A DNA stretch of 64,000 nt, taken from Pseudoduganella danionis (GTDB lineage: Bacteria > Pseudomonadota > Gammaproteobacteria > Burkholderiales > Burkholderiaceae_D). A program made the translations under genes and the position numbers. Location: the NCBI RefSeq assembly GCF_009720775.1, contig NZ_WNKW01000004.1, forward strand, positions 124,001 through 188,000, given 5' to 3'. Positions 56,161-64,000 of this stretch are shown in pieces (positions within the stretch are counted from its first letter, which is position 1; each line of letters opens with the position of its first letter). The notes beneath the pieces are model-generated. The model saw only the letters and a program-made list of their open reading frames with translations. It ran no database searches and was not told the origin of the DNA.

Positions 56161-57036
56161 ATGAACACCGGTATCTTATTCGCAACACTGTCCTTCTTCT
56201 GCTGGGGCATGTTCCCGCTGTATTTCCACGCGATAGGCGAAGTGCCGCCCATGGAAATCCTCGCGCACCGCATGCTGTGGTCGCTGCTCTTCCTCGCCAT
56301 CGTGCTAAGCGTACGCCAGCAATGGGGCTGGCTGCCCAAAGTGCTGCGCCAGCCGCGCGTGCTGGCCAGTTTTATCGCCTCGGCCATCCTGCTGTCGGCC
56401 AACTGGTTCGTCTACATCTGGGCCGTCAATAACGGCCACATCATCGATGCCAGCCTCGGCTACTTCATCAATCCGCTGATTAATGTGCTGCTAGGGCAGC
56501 TCGTCCTCAAAGAACAACTACGCCGTGGTCAATGGCTGGCCATAGGCGTAGCGGCGACGGGCGTCATCTGGCTCACGTGGCAGGCGGGACAACTGCCGTG
56601 GATAGCCTTAATTTTAGGCATCACCTTCGGCGCCTACGGCCTGCTGCGCAAAACCGCCGCACTGGCCGCACTGGAAGGGCTGTCGCTGGAAACCATGCTG
56701 CTATTCCCGGCCGCGCTGATCTATGTGCTGTGGCTGACCAGCCAGGGCGCCAACACCTTCCTCAACACGCCGGCCGACAGCACACGCTGGCTGCTGGCCG
56801 CGGCCGGACCGATCACGGCGATTCCGCTGCTGCTGTTTGCCGCTGGTGCGCGGCGCATTCCGATGGCCGTGCTGGGTCTGCTGCAATATCTGTCGCCCAG
56901 CATGCAGGCCCTGCTGGGCGTGTGGGTATTCCACGAAGCGTTCCCGCAGCCGCGCCTGATCGGTTTCCTGATCATCTGGTCGGCCCTGCTGCTGTACGTG
57001 GCGGAAGGCCTATGGCAGAGCAAACGCGCTAAATAG
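56161..57036 (+). CDS. rarD: EamA-family transporter RarD
   Basis: 291 residues from the ATG at 56161 (MNTGILFATLSFFCWGMFPLYF, split); upstream codons are charged and unlikely. Ten hydrophobic segments in two EamA repeats. SANWFVYIWAVNNGHIIDASLGYFINPLINVLLG (split) is characteristic of RarD. The substrate is unknown. Divergent from kup with a 255-bp gap that holds no other gene. Confidence 0.88.
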   Translation: MNTGILFATLSFFCWGMFPLYFHAIGEVPPMEILAHRMLWSLLFLAIVLSVRQQWGWLPKVLRQPRVLASFIASAILLSANWFVYIWAVNNGHIIDASLGYFINPLINVLLGQLVLKEQLRRGQWLAIGVAATGVIWLTWQAGQLPWIALILGITFGAYGLLRKTAALAALEGLSLETMLLFPAALIYVLWLTSQGANTFLNTPADSTRWLLAAAGPITAIPLLLFAAGARRIPMAVLGLLQYLSPSMQALLGVWVFHEAFPQPRLIGFLIIWSALLLYVAEGLWQSKRAK

Positions 57037-57116
57037 TGGGCGGGCGGCAGGATTTATCGTATCCTGTCGTCCTCTCCTGCATTTGATTGCATCCCTCACA
57101 CTTTATCGAGATTTAC

Positions 57117-58784
57117 ATGGCAAATTACGTCTATACCATGAACCGCGTGGGCAAAATCGTCCCGCCCAAGCGCCAGATTCTGAAAGACATCTCGCTGTCC
57201 TTCTTCCCGGGCGCGAAAATCGGCGTGCTGGGCCTGAACGGCTCCGGTAAGTCGACCTTGCTGAAAATTATGGCAGGTCTGGATACCGACATTCAGGGCG
57301 AAGCCGTGCCTATGCCGGGCCTGAACATCGGCTACCTGCCGCAGGAACCCCAGCTCGATCCCGAAAAAACCGTGCGTCAGGAAGTGGAATCGGGTCTGGG
57401 CGAAGTGTTCGAAGCACAAGCCAAGCTGGAAGCCGTGTACGCTGCCTATGCGGAAGAAGATGCCGATTTCGACGCACTGGCCACCGAACAGGCACGTCTG
57501 GAAGCCATCATCTCCACCGCCGATGGCGGCAATCTGAACCTGCAACTGGAAATGGCCGCCGACGCGCTGCGTCTGCCACCATGGGATGCCAAAATCGGCG
57601 TGCTGTCGGGCGGTGAAAAACGCCGTGTAGCGCTGTGCAAACTGCTGCTGTCCAAACCCGACATGCTGCTGCTCGACGAACCGACCAACCACCTGGATGC
57701 GGAATCGGTGGAATGGCTGGAGCAGTTCCTGCTGCGCTTCCCTGGCACCGTGGTCGGCATTACCCACGATCGCTACTTCCTCGACAATGCGGCCGAGTGG
57801 ATCCTCGAACTGGACCGCGGCCATGGCATTCCATGGAAAGGTAATTACTCCTCGTGGCTGGACCAGAAATCCAACCGCCTGAAGCAGGAAGAAGCCAATG
57901 AATCGGCGCGTCAGAAAGCACTGGCCAAAGAGCTGGAATGGTCGCGCCAGAATCCTAAAGCCCGTCAGGCCAAATCGAAAGCCCGTCTGGCCCGCTTCAA
58001 CGAACTGAGCGAATACGAATACCAGAAACGTAACGAAACCCAGGAGATCTTCATCCCTGTGGCCGAACGTCTGGGTAACGACGTGATCGAGTTCAAGAAT
58101 GTGTCGAAAGCCTTTGGCGACCGTCTGCTGATGGAAAACGTTTCGTTCACCATTCCGCCCGGCGCCATCGTCGGTATCATCGGCCCTAACGGCGCCGGTA
58201 AATCGACGCTGTTCAAGATGATTGCCGGTCTGGATACGCCGGACAGCGGCGAAGTGGCCATCGGCCAGACCGCCCGCATCTCGCTGGTGGACCAGAGCCG
58301 CGACAAGCTCAGCGACAGCAAGACCGTGTTCGACGACGTTTCCGGCGGCGCCGACATGCTGACCGTGGGCCGCTTCGACATGCCGTCGCGCGCCTATCTG
58401 GGCCGCTTCAACTTCAAGGGTTCCGACCAGCAGAAGATCGTCGGCAATCTGTCCGGTGGTGAGCGTGGCCGTCTGCATCTGGCCAAGACCCTACTCAAAG
58501 GCGGCAACGTGCTGCTGCTGGACGAACCATCCAACGATCTGGACGTGGAAACCCTGCGTGCGCTGGAAGATGCGCTGCTGGAATTCGCCGGCTCCGTGCT
58601 GGTCATCTCGCACGATCGCTGGTTCCTTGACCGTATCGCCACCCACATTCTGGCGTTCGAAGGCAACTCGCAAGTCACCTTCTTCGACGGTAACTATCAG
58701 GAATACGAAGCCGACAAGAAGAAACGTCTGGGTGAAGAAGGCGCCAAGCCTAAGCGTATCCGCTACAAGCCGCTGACGACCTAA
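57117..58784 (+). CDS. ettA: Energy-dependent translational throttle protein EttA (ABC-F)
   Basis: 555 residues from the ATG at 57117. Two ABC domains: Walker A GLNGSGKST near residue 39 and GPNGAGKST near 356; signatures LSGGEKRRVAL and LSGGERGRLHL; Walker B LLLDEPTNHLD and LLLDEPSNDLD. The arm and P-site tRNA interaction linker lie between. The C-terminus ends with KPKRIRYKPLTT. ABC-F proteins bind the ribosomal E site and gate elongation by ADP/ATP ratio. Strong sequence match to E. coli EttA. Confidence 0.95.
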   Translation: MANYVYTMNRVGKIVPPKRQILKDISLSFFPGAKIGVLGLNGSGKSTLLKIMAGLDTDIQGEAVPMPGLNIGYLPQEPQLDPEKTVRQEVESGLGEVFEAQAKLEAVYAAYAEEDADFDALATEQARLEAIISTADGGNLNLQLEMAADALRLPPWDAKIGVLSGGEKRRVALCKLLLSKPDMLLLDEPTNHLDAESVEWLEQFLLRFPGTVVGITHDRYFLDNAAEWILELDRGHGIPWKGNYSSWLDQKSNRLKQEEANESARQKALAKELEWSRQNPKARQAKSKARLARFNELSEYEYQKRNETQEIFIPVAERLGNDVIEFKNVSKAFGDRLLMENVSFTIPPGAIVGIIGPNGAGKSTLFKMIAGLDTPDSGEVAIGQTARISLVDQSRDKLSDSKTVFDDVSGGADMLTVGRFDMPSRAYLGRFNFKGSDQQKIVGNLSGGERGRLHLAKTLLKGGNVLLLDEPSNDLDVETLRALEDALLEFAGSVLVISHDRWFLDRIATHILAFEGNSQVTFFDGNYQEYEADKKKRLGEEGAKPKRIRYKPLTT

Positions 58785-58804
58785 GCCCGCAAGCCGGAGA
58801 AAAA

Positions 58805-58829
58805 AAAGCGCAGCCCCGGGCTGCGCTTT
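58805..58829. terminator. Intrinsic terminator after ettA
   Basis: AAAGCGCAGCCC pairs with GGGCTGCGCTTT, preceded by an A-run; it serves ettA and the convergent YIP1-like gene. Confidence 0.8.
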
Positions 58830-58848
58830 CTGTTTGCAGCAGGGCCGC

Positions 58849-59418
58849 CTATGCTTGCAGTTGCAGCAGTATATAGGCCGACAGCAAGGCCCAGACCAGC
58901 GCCCCCACGCCAAACACCTGATAGGCCAGTGCTTGCGCCTCAAACTCCTCATCCAGTTTCAATACCACATACATGCCGTGATATAGCAGGCTGGCCGCCA
59001 CCATCAGGCCGACCACCCCCAGCCCCAGCATGCTCCCCAAGTCCGGCAGCAAAAGACCGAGACTGGACAAGCACATGGGAACGGCAACGATGGCCGCCAA
59101 TAAGAACGTGTCGCGGAAGCTAGCCGCGATCTTGCGTTCCGCAGCGCAGCCCCTGATCAGCCAGCCCATCAGCGGAACCGTCAGCAATTCGGCCACCAAA
59201 AACACCAGCGCAATCTCGTGCCAGCGAACTGCTGCCGAATTCAGCCGTAGTACTGAGCCCGGTTCAATACTGGCATACAGCAGGACTAGCGGCGGCAACA
59301 GCGAACATGGCAGCACCAGCAGCAGAAAAGTCTTGATGATGGGATGTTGGCCCACCACCACTTCATCCCAGCCGGCATGAAACGAAAAAGGCATCTTGCT
59401 CAGATTTACCAGGTTCAT
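58849..59418 (-). CDS. YIP1/DUF1282-like membrane protein
   Basis: 189 residues with five hydrophobic segments (near 30-50, 68-88, 103-123, 128-150, 165-187) and a short cytosolic N-terminus containing SFHAGWDEVVVGQHPIIKTFLLLVLPCSLLPPL (split). The layout resembles YIP1-domain proteins. Function unknown. It is preceded at 59490 by a 17-bp dyad that overlaps its predicted -10 and recurs near the MarR gene, so it is probably part of that regulon together with the bestrophin gene upstream. Confidence 0.65.
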   Translation of the reverse strand: MNLVNLSKMPFSFHAGWDEVVVGQHPIIKTFLLLVLPCSLLPPLVLLYASIEPGSVLRLNSAAVRWHEIALVFLVAELLTVPLMGWLIRGCAAERKIAASFRDTFLLAAIVAVPMCLSSLGLLLPDLGSMLGLGVVGLMVAASLLYHGMYVVLKLDEEFEAQALAYQVFGVGALVWALLSAYILLQLQA

Positions 59419-59489
59419 GGTTATGCTCCCAGAGAGAGTCGGACGGCTAGTCAGGGCTCACTTTGCCTGATCCGTAGCCGCGACATTTG

Positions 59490-59521
59490 TATCATCATAT
59501 GATATAAAATCAGAAAGGCAA
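59490..59521 (-). promoter_or_regulatory. MarR-type operator A with promoter of the YIP1-like gene
   Basis: The dyad TATCATCATATGATATA (59490-59506) has TATCA/TGATA arms with a 5-nt centre. On the minus strand it covers a -10 TATGAT that sits 16 bp from -35 TTGCCT (59516-59521 complement). It matches operator B at 60586 in 15 of 17 positions. Confidence 0.7.
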
Positions 59522-59559
59522 GGCCCGTCTGCCGAGCCGGGAAACTAACGTCAGCGCCC

Positions 59560-60507
59560 TTACTGCAAGCAATAGTCAACCGGCGGTGGCATGGCAGGGA
59601 TATCCATTTCCCCCATCATTTCGCGCGCCGAAATTTCTATGCCATAGCTCAAGGCCGTGAGCGGCAAATCATTGGGCGTGAACCCAAACGGCTCTTCGAT
59701 CTCGTCGCCGATGGCATCGAGTCCGAAGAAGGTATATGCCACCACCCCCACCACCACGGGCGTCAGCAAGCCTATCGAGTCGACCAGGCCAAATGGCAGC
59801 AAATAGCAGTACACATACACGGTACGGTGCAGCAAAACGGAATACGAAAACGGTATGGGCGTGTTCTTGATGCGCTCGCAGCCGCCCAGCGCTTCACTCA
59901 TCTGGCTCAGGCTGCGGTCCATCTCCTGGGCCAGTGGCGCAGCCAGCCAGCCTCTGGCGAGAGCACGTCCGATATCGCTGCCGATAGCCTGCAATATTGC
60001 GGCCGCCGGATGTTGCAGCCGCTGCCAGTCATGGACGCGCTCGGCCGGCAACAGGCGGGCGATTTCCTCACCCCAGCGTTCCTCACGTAATTGGTGCCGC
60101 AGTGCATGGGCAAACGCGATCGCCGCGTAAGCCATGTTCTTGCGCAACTGCGATAATTGCGCCTGTTCCTGCGGGCAGTCGCTGCTCGAAGCCTGTGGGT
60201 AGGCGTAGACCTGGCGTAGCAGATTTCGGCTGGCCGTCCCGAGGCTGCCCCACAGCCTGCGGCCTTCCCAATAGCGCTCGTAACTCGCGGAATTACGAAA
60301 GCCCAGAAAAATCGCCAGCGCCAGTCCCATCAGCGTAAATGGGATGGTGGTGAGCCTGATCTTGACGTGATAAAGCGCACCATGCATGAGTGTGACGACG
60401 ATGGCCATGACGATGGTGACGGCCAGCTTGCGCCAGATATTCGGCAAGATCGACCCGCGCAATAGCAAGAAGTACTCTATACCTTGGGGTCTGGGTCGGA
60501 TAATCAT
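59560..60507 (-). CDS. Bestrophin-family (UPF0187 / RFP-TM) anion-channel-like protein
   Basis: 315 residues from the ATG at 60507 (MIIRPRPQGIEYFLLLRGSILPNIW, split). Four membrane segments lie near 30-65 and 225-270. FLGFRNSASYERYWEGRRLWG is the bestrophin signature with the Trp/Arg-rich segment. IGDEIEEPFGFTPNDLPL near the C-terminus is the conserved acidic stretch. Bacterial bestrophins form pentameric ion channels; ion selectivity cannot be read here. It lies divergent from the marR gene and shares operator B. Confidence 0.88.
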   Translation of the reverse strand: MIIRPRPQGIEYFLLLRGSILPNIWRKLAVTIVMAIVVTLMHGALYHVKIRLTTIPFTLMGLALAIFLGFRNSASYERYWEGRRLWGSLGTASRNLLRQVYAYPQASSSDCPQEQAQLSQLRKNMAYAAIAFAHALRHQLREERWGEEIARLLPAERVHDWQRLQHPAAAILQAIGSDIGRALARGWLAAPLAQEMDRSLSQMSEALGGCERIKNTPIPFSYSVLLHRTVYVYCYLLPFGLVDSIGLLTPVVVGVVAYTFFGLDAIGDEIEEPFGFTPNDLPLTALSYGIEISAREMMGEMDIPAMPPPVDYCLQ

Positions 60508-60581
60508 GATCGGGCAAGGTCGGCTGGCCGCCCTGTCAATAACCGCGGCGGCAAGCTTGCGTGACAAGCAGAAAGAAATTA

Positions 60582-60602
60582 ATTATATCATCTTGTGATA
60601 TA
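60582..60602. promoter_or_regulatory. MarR-type operator B between bestrophin and marR
   Basis: TATCATCTTGTGATATA (60586-60602) has 7-bp arms TATATCA/TGATATA (60584-60602). It overlaps a -10 TATAAT on the minus strand (60582-60587) facing the bestrophin gene, and TATATT (plus) facing marR. Sequence and spacing match operator A. Confidence 0.7.
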
Positions 60603-60700
60603 TATTTAGGTAACTGCTCACCGCGGTGCAGGCAGAAATTGTTACGCCCGGCTGGGGCAATCAGCTATGATCGTCGGCTAATCCAATCTGCCCTACGTCC

Positions 60701-61117
60701 ATGTCCTCACCTGCTCCACAGCCGCCCCTCAGCAAACACGATTACGAACGGCTGGCCGATTTCCGCTATCGCTTGCGCAGTTTCCTGCGCTTTAGCGAGG
60801 AATTGACGCTGGCCCATGGCATCACCCATCTGCAATACCTGCTCATGTTGCAGATTAAAGGCTTTCCGGGCAGAGAATGGGCCACCATTGCAGAACTGGC
60901 TGAACGCCTGCAATCCCATCATCACGGCGTGGTCGCGCTGGTTTCGCGCTGCGAAAAAGCCGGGCTGCTCGAGCGGCGACCGGGCCGCGACGACAAACGC
61001 TGCGTGGAAGTACATCTGAAGGAAAAAGGCGAGCAACTGCTGCAGCAGATCGCCGTGCTGCATAAAAATCAGCGCGTGGAACTACAGCAAATGCTGCAGG
61101 CGCTGTTCAGCGCATGA
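60701..61117 (+). CDS. MarR-family transcriptional regulator
   Basis: 138 residues. Winged helix-turn-helix at about 55-105 (ATIAELAERLQSHHHGVVALVSRCEKAGLLERRPGRDDKRCVEVHL, split) with the typical DxR wing (GRDDKR). The only Cys residues are in the DNA-binding domain and wing (Cys85, Cys108), so it is not an OhrR-type N-terminal Cys sensor. Ligand unknown; MarR proteins usually respond to aromatic acids or oxidants. It most likely represses itself, the bestrophin gene and the YIP1-like gene through operators A and B. Confidence 0.85.
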   Translation: MSSPAPQPPLSKHDYERLADFRYRLRSFLRFSEELTLAHGITHLQYLLMLQIKGFPGREWATIAELAERLQSHHHGVVALVSRCEKAGLLERRPGRDDKRCVEVHLKEKGEQLLQQIAVLHKNQRVELQQMLQALFSA

Positions 61118-61172
61118 GCGCCGGGGGGAAGCGGGACGCATGGTCTGGGCCGGCAGAGCGGCCGAGCAGGAT

Positions 61173-61207
61173 AAAAAAATGCCGCTCAGCCTGAACTGAA
61201 CGGCATT
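61173..61207 (-). terminator. Intrinsic terminator of the outer-membrane protein gene
   Basis: ATGCCG-CTCAG pairs with CTGAA-CGGCAT (one bulge); on the minus strand a U7 run follows. Confidence 0.75.
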
Positions 61208-61231
61208 CATCGGATTTACGACAGCAATAAC

Positions 61232-61822
61232 TTAGAAGTTGTAGCGCAGACCGGCCGTAATGGCGCCGTTTTTGCGGCCGAGATCAATGTTGTTCTTGCC
61301 GTAGTTTTCGTACTCGAGCGAGACTTTCACGTTCTTGTTGACAGCATATTCGGCACCGATGGAACCGTACAGCGCACTCTTGTTATCGCCACCGCTGACG
61401 GAGGCGATGCCCGTGGTGCTGACGGCATTGTGGTTGCGTGCCACACCGAGTTTGCCGAACAGGGAGACCTGTTCGTTCACGGCAAAGCTGCCTTTACCAG
61501 CGACATAGTAGGAATACGCATCGGTCTGGATATGGCCGGCACCCGTGCCTACCGTGTAGTCATAACCTTTCTTGCCGAAGTCGGTATAACCGCCTTCAAT
61601 GGCCCAAGTCTTGTCGATGTTGTAGCCAGCGTAGATCTTGCCGGTAGCTTTGTCACCGCTACGGTCGCTGCTGGTGGTGGTGTTCGGTACGTCGAACTTG
61701 TAGTGGCTGCCCACGACGCCGAGACCGATGTAGCCGGTGCCGGCGTCATCAGGTGCAGCAAAAGCGGAAGAAGTGGCAAATACAGCAGCGCTAGCGGCTA
61801 CAGCAAACAGAATTTTTTTCAT
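61232..61822 (-). CDS. Outer-membrane beta-barrel protein (OmpA-like transmembrane domain)
   Basis: 196 residues with a signal peptide MKKILFAVAASAAVFATSSAFA. Eight amphipathic strands are expected (GYIGLGVVGSHYKF, GKIYAGYNIDKTWAIEGGYTDFG, SLFGKLGVARN, SLEYENYGKNN) and the protein ends Gly-Leu-Arg-Tyr-Asn-Phe with terminal Phe. It has no periplasmic OmpA domain. Likely a small eight-strand porin-like protein. Confidence 0.85.
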   Translation of the reverse strand: MKKILFAVAASAAVFATSSAFAAPDDAGTGYIGLGVVGSHYKFDVPNTTTSSDRSGDKATGKIYAGYNIDKTWAIEGGYTDFGKKGYDYTVGTGAGHIQTDAYSYYVAGKGSFAVNEQVSLFGKLGVARNHNAVSTTGIASVSGGDNKSALYGSIGAEYAVNKNVKVSLEYENYGKNNIDLGRKNGAITAGLRYNF

Positions 61823-62004
61823 GATCGTGATCTTTCAGCAAAAATGATTAAGGACTTGCTTGGGATCGCAGTTCTGCGAAGTGCGATGTAGCCACAATAG
61901 CACTGCAGGGCGGCGCTGTGCGCGCCGAATCGGTAAGAAGTGTTACACGATGTAAGCCAAATAAAACTTGGCACTAGAGGATTTATTCCAAACTTAAAGC
62001 AGGC

Positions 62005-62610
62005 TTAAGGCGCGTGCAGAATATTCCTGAAAGTCAGGTTGATGCGCTCGCCGCAGGGCCGGGTCTGCTTGTTGATGCCATGCTGCCAGTGCTGTTGCAA
62101 GGTACCGGCCATCAGCAGCAAAGCACCGTCGCCGAGGTCGATTTTGACGGTCTGGCCAGTGTGGCGGTGCTTGAGGATGAAGGTACGGGCCGCGCCAAAA
62201 CTCAGCGACGCGATGGCCGGTTGCGGCCCCAGTTTCGGCTCGTCATCGGCATGGAAGCCCATGCTGTCGCGTTCATTGCGGTAATAGTTCAGCAGCACGC
62301 TGTTGAACTGCCGCCCCGTGGCCTGCTCGACGGCCTGTTTCAGTTGCCGTTGCAAAGGCGTGAAAGGCAGCGGGTGGAAAGTCTTGCCCGAATAGCGGTA
62401 GCTGGCCTCACCATGCCAAGCCATCAGACGCGGCTGCAGATGCAGCTTGCCCCATACCTGGATATGCTCGGCGCGCCACGCGGTTTCCTCGCGCAGGCGC
62501 TGCATGGCCTGCTCGGGCGTGATGGCCAGCGGCAGGCGCGGCGTGAACCACAGTTCGCCATCGGCAATGGGAAGCTGGCGCAAGCTGGTATCGTCGGCAA
62601 ATAAGTCCAT
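62005..62610 (-). CDS. AlkB-family Fe(II)/2-oxoglutarate dioxygenase
   Basis: 201 residues. The Fe(II) site is His-x-Asp in MGFHADDEP and a distal His in LQQHWQHGI. The 2-oxoglutarate-binding Arg lies in GERINLTFRNI. NSVLLNYYRNERDSMGFHAD is typical of ALKBH2/3-like bacterial AlkB proteins that remove alkyl groups from N1-adenine or N3-cytosine. The N-terminus carries the flipping/wedge region. Minus strand, with no Ada-type gene nearby. Confidence 0.88.
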   Translation of the reverse strand: MDLFADDTSLRQLPIADGELWFTPRLPLAITPEQAMQRLREETAWRAEHIQVWGKLHLQPRLMAWHGEASYRYSGKTFHPLPFTPLQRQLKQAVEQATGRQFNSVLLNYYRNERDSMGFHADDEPKLGPQPAIASLSFGAARTFILKHRHTGQTVKIDLGDGALLLMAGTLQQHWQHGINKQTRPCGERINLTFRNILHAP

Positions 62611-62664
62611 GAGCGTGATGATAGCCGTTCAGAGCCCGGGCCACGCAAGCATACACGCCAGCAG

Positions 62665-62696
62665 AAAAAAATACGGCGAGCCAGAACGGCTCGCCG
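62665..62696 (-). terminator. Intrinsic terminator after the 120-residue unknown gene
   Basis: CGGCGAGCC (62674-62682) pairs with GGCTCGCCG (62688-62696), loop AGAAC; the minus strand continues with U7. Confidence 0.88.
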
Positions 62697-62722
62697 CAAT
62701 ACATGTGAGATGCTGACGTAAC

Positions 62723-63085
62723 TTAGGCGTAGGCTTCTGCCAGGCTCATCACGCGTGGCGTGATGGTGATGCCGATGCCGCTAAACAGCGCGGTAATGGC
62801 CGCCATATTGGCTTCCATTTCTTCCGCTTTCCAACCCTGGAACAGGTCGGTGCCATCTTTCTGGAAATGCAGATCCAGCACCTTGCCGCGATCCTTGTGG
62901 GTGTAGCCGCCGCTATAGGTATTCTTGAAGCCCATGGCTGCCAGCGCTGCCAGCACTTCGGCCGGCGGATTATCCGGGTCGGTTGCCATAAACACGCCGA
63001 AGGTCTTGCCTGGGGGTTTGGCAGCGATATCCACGTCATAAATTCCAGGCGCTTTTGTCACGGTGGTACTTTTCAGAAATAACAT
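62723..63085 (-). CDS. Hypothetical protein
   Basis: 120 residues, soluble, no signal peptide. It begins MLFLKSTTVTKAPGIYDVDIAAKPPG and has a central TYSGGYTHKDRGKVLDLHFQ. I recognise no family. A strong terminator ends it. The region to its right (63086-63329) holds no recognisable gene. Confidence 0.55.
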   Translation of the reverse strand: MLFLKSTTVTKAPGIYDVDIAAKPPGKTFGVFMATDPDNPPAEVLAALAAMGFKNTYSGGYTHKDRGKVLDLHFQKDGTDLFQGWKAEEMEANMAAITALFSGIGITITPRVMSLAEAYA

Positions 63086-63329
63086 GATCTAACCCCTATC
63101 CTCGGCGCGCCGGCTCAAATATTGATTCTGTAAGAAAACATTCCAAGAGACAAGCTTATTGCTAATTACTGGATTTGTCGACTAATCCGGCCACTTATTT
63201 GTGAATTCGTACCAATAAAACTGCAAAGTTGTCAGCTAATCTTGTCCGGGACAGTGCGCATCTCAATCAGAAATATACCCGCTCAGTACTGATTTGCAAG
63301 AAGATCAGGCTGGCAGTGGTATAGAGGCA

Positions 63330-64000
63330 TCACTCGCCGCCTACTGCGGCCTTTTTACGCAGTGCCAGTGCCGTGGTCGGCGCGATCAAAGCCTGATACA
63401 GATCACCACTGGGCCCATCCCATGCACTGACCGCCTGGAATTGACGCTCGACAGTTGCCATATCCCCCCTTGCGATCGGCCCGCTCAACGCTGTGGCCGC
63501 GCCAAGCCGGAATACATTCGCCATCGATTCGCTGGCCAGCGGCTGCACTAGCTGGCGCGCCACTGCTTCCGGTATGCCGGCCGCCTGATAAGCCCGCAGC
63601 GCTGCATCGAGCACTGTCACCAGATAATTACTCGCAAACACGGCAGCAGCGTGATACACGGTCTTGGCTGCCGCATCGATAGGCACAGGCTGGGCGCCTA
63701 TCGCTTGCAGCGCCGGCGTGAGTACGGCCAGCGCTGCGACATCGCCCTCCAGGCCGCAATAGGTGCCGGCAAAAGCTTGCGCCACGGCCTGCGGGTCGGC
63801 AAAGCTGCGGATCGGGTGGACGCTGGCAACCGCACCACCGGCCGCGCGCACGGCCTGCAGGCGGTCCGAGGCCAGCGCGCCGCTGCAATGGAATACCACG
63901 CTGCCGGCCAGCGGCACGGCCTGCGCCAGCGCCTCACTGGCTGGCACGATCTGGTCATCGCCGACGGCCAGTATGAACACCCGGGCTGGGGCCAGCGCTG
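63330..64000 (-). CDS. Rossmann-like/DUF2520 protein, N-terminus beyond the window
   Basis: The visible ~223 residues run off the right edge; the frame is open to base 64000, reading ALAPARVFILAVGDDQIVPA (the end of the nucleotide-binding domain). HCSGALASDRLQAVRAAGG and ASVHPIRSFADP are typical of the DUF2520 NADP-binding family, and a helical C-terminal domain (AAAVFASNYLVTVLDAALRAYQAAG, split) follows. These resemble ketopantoate/F420-dependent reductases; substrate unknown. Confidence 0.8.
   Translation of the reverse strand, partial: ALAPARVFILAVGDDQIVPASEALAQAVPLAGSVVFHCSGALASDRLQAVRAAGGAVASVHPIRSFADPQAVAQAFAGTYCGLEGDVAALAVLTPALQAIGAQPVPIDAAAKTVYHAAAVFASNYLVTVLDAALRAYQAAGIPEAVARQLVQPLASESMANVFRLGAATALSGPIARGDMATVERQFQAVSAWDGPSGDLYQALIAPTTALALRKKAAVGGE

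Noticed and set aside
57096..58478. 460-codon frame antisense to ettA
   Set aside because: Shadow of a strongly supported ABC-F gene; Phe/Gln/His-rich product without homology that I recognise.
60701..61117. The MarR regulator as the OhrR that controls ohr
   Set aside because: It lacks the reactive N-terminal Cys of OhrR, and its own dyads (TATCA-N5-TGATA) differ from the dyads before ohr.

Overview
This 64 kb window is a chromosomal segment from a GC-rich betaproteobacterium, most likely Oxalobacteraceae (Massilia/Duganella/Janthinobacterium type). The evidence is the housekeeping gene set and order (minCDE, hemA-prfA-prmC, gshA, divergent metR/metE, phaA-phaB) and the style of the proteins. 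The assignment to family is inference from gene content, because no 16S gene is present.

Region by region. 1-2.2 kb: a Tsx-like porin (cut by the window start), a BMP-family nucleoside-type binding protein and a secreted EF-hand protein. 2.25-4.9 kb: an electrophile/aldehyde detoxification module, nemR - yqhD - DJ-1/PfpI, with two identical NemR-type operators. 5.0-6.3 kb: an MFS transporter. 6.57-12.17 kb: a small integrative element in tRNA-Arg(CCG). It carries a tyrosine integrase, an AlpA-like excisionase, a tandem-module His-Me-finger endonuclease-like protein, and wreckage of a helicase / DUF4391 / DNA methyltransferase defence operon; the methyltransferase remnant is fused in frame to a serine recombinase. 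12.4-13.5 kb: a membrane-anchored cytochrome c and a lipoprotein. 13.6-22.9 kb: three tandem secreted M13 metallopeptidases, a TonB-dependent receptor and a Gly-rich periplasmic protein, all on the minus strand. 23.3-29.9 kb: S41 protease, KAS III enzyme, MocR regulator with an AhpD-like protein, and a Kef-type antiporter. 30-38 kb: fadH, small membrane or hypothetical proteins, prolyl aminopeptidase, a lipoprotein, phaA-phaB. 38-41.4 kb: metR/metE. 41.6-43.5 kb: minCDE. 43.5-52.4 kb: DUF697-like protein, orphan response regulator, hemA-prfA-dsbB-prmC, gshA, an HDAC-family deacetylase, ohr. 52.5-58.8 kb: GNAT, double-FKBP lipoprotein, kup, rarD, ettA. 58.8-61.1 kb: a MarR regulator with a divergent bestrophin gene and a YIP1-like gene, linked by a repeated 17-bp operator. 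61.2-64 kb: outer-membrane barrel protein, AlkB-like dioxygenase, an unknown protein and a partial DUF2520 protein cut by the window end.

The less ordinary parts are: (a) the tRNA-Arg island with its chimeric and decayed genes; (b) the predicted MarR / bestrophin / YIP1 regulon with paired operators; (c) NemR wired to YqhD plus a DJ-1 protein; (d) the triple M13 peptidase array beside a TonB receptor; (e) two OhrR-type palindromes exactly 90 bp apart before ohr; (f) a Cys/His-rich insertion in MetE. No CRISPR array, rRNA gene or intact insertion sequence was seen. The only tRNA is tRNA-Arg. Most long antisense frames opposite GC-rich genes were discarded as shadows.
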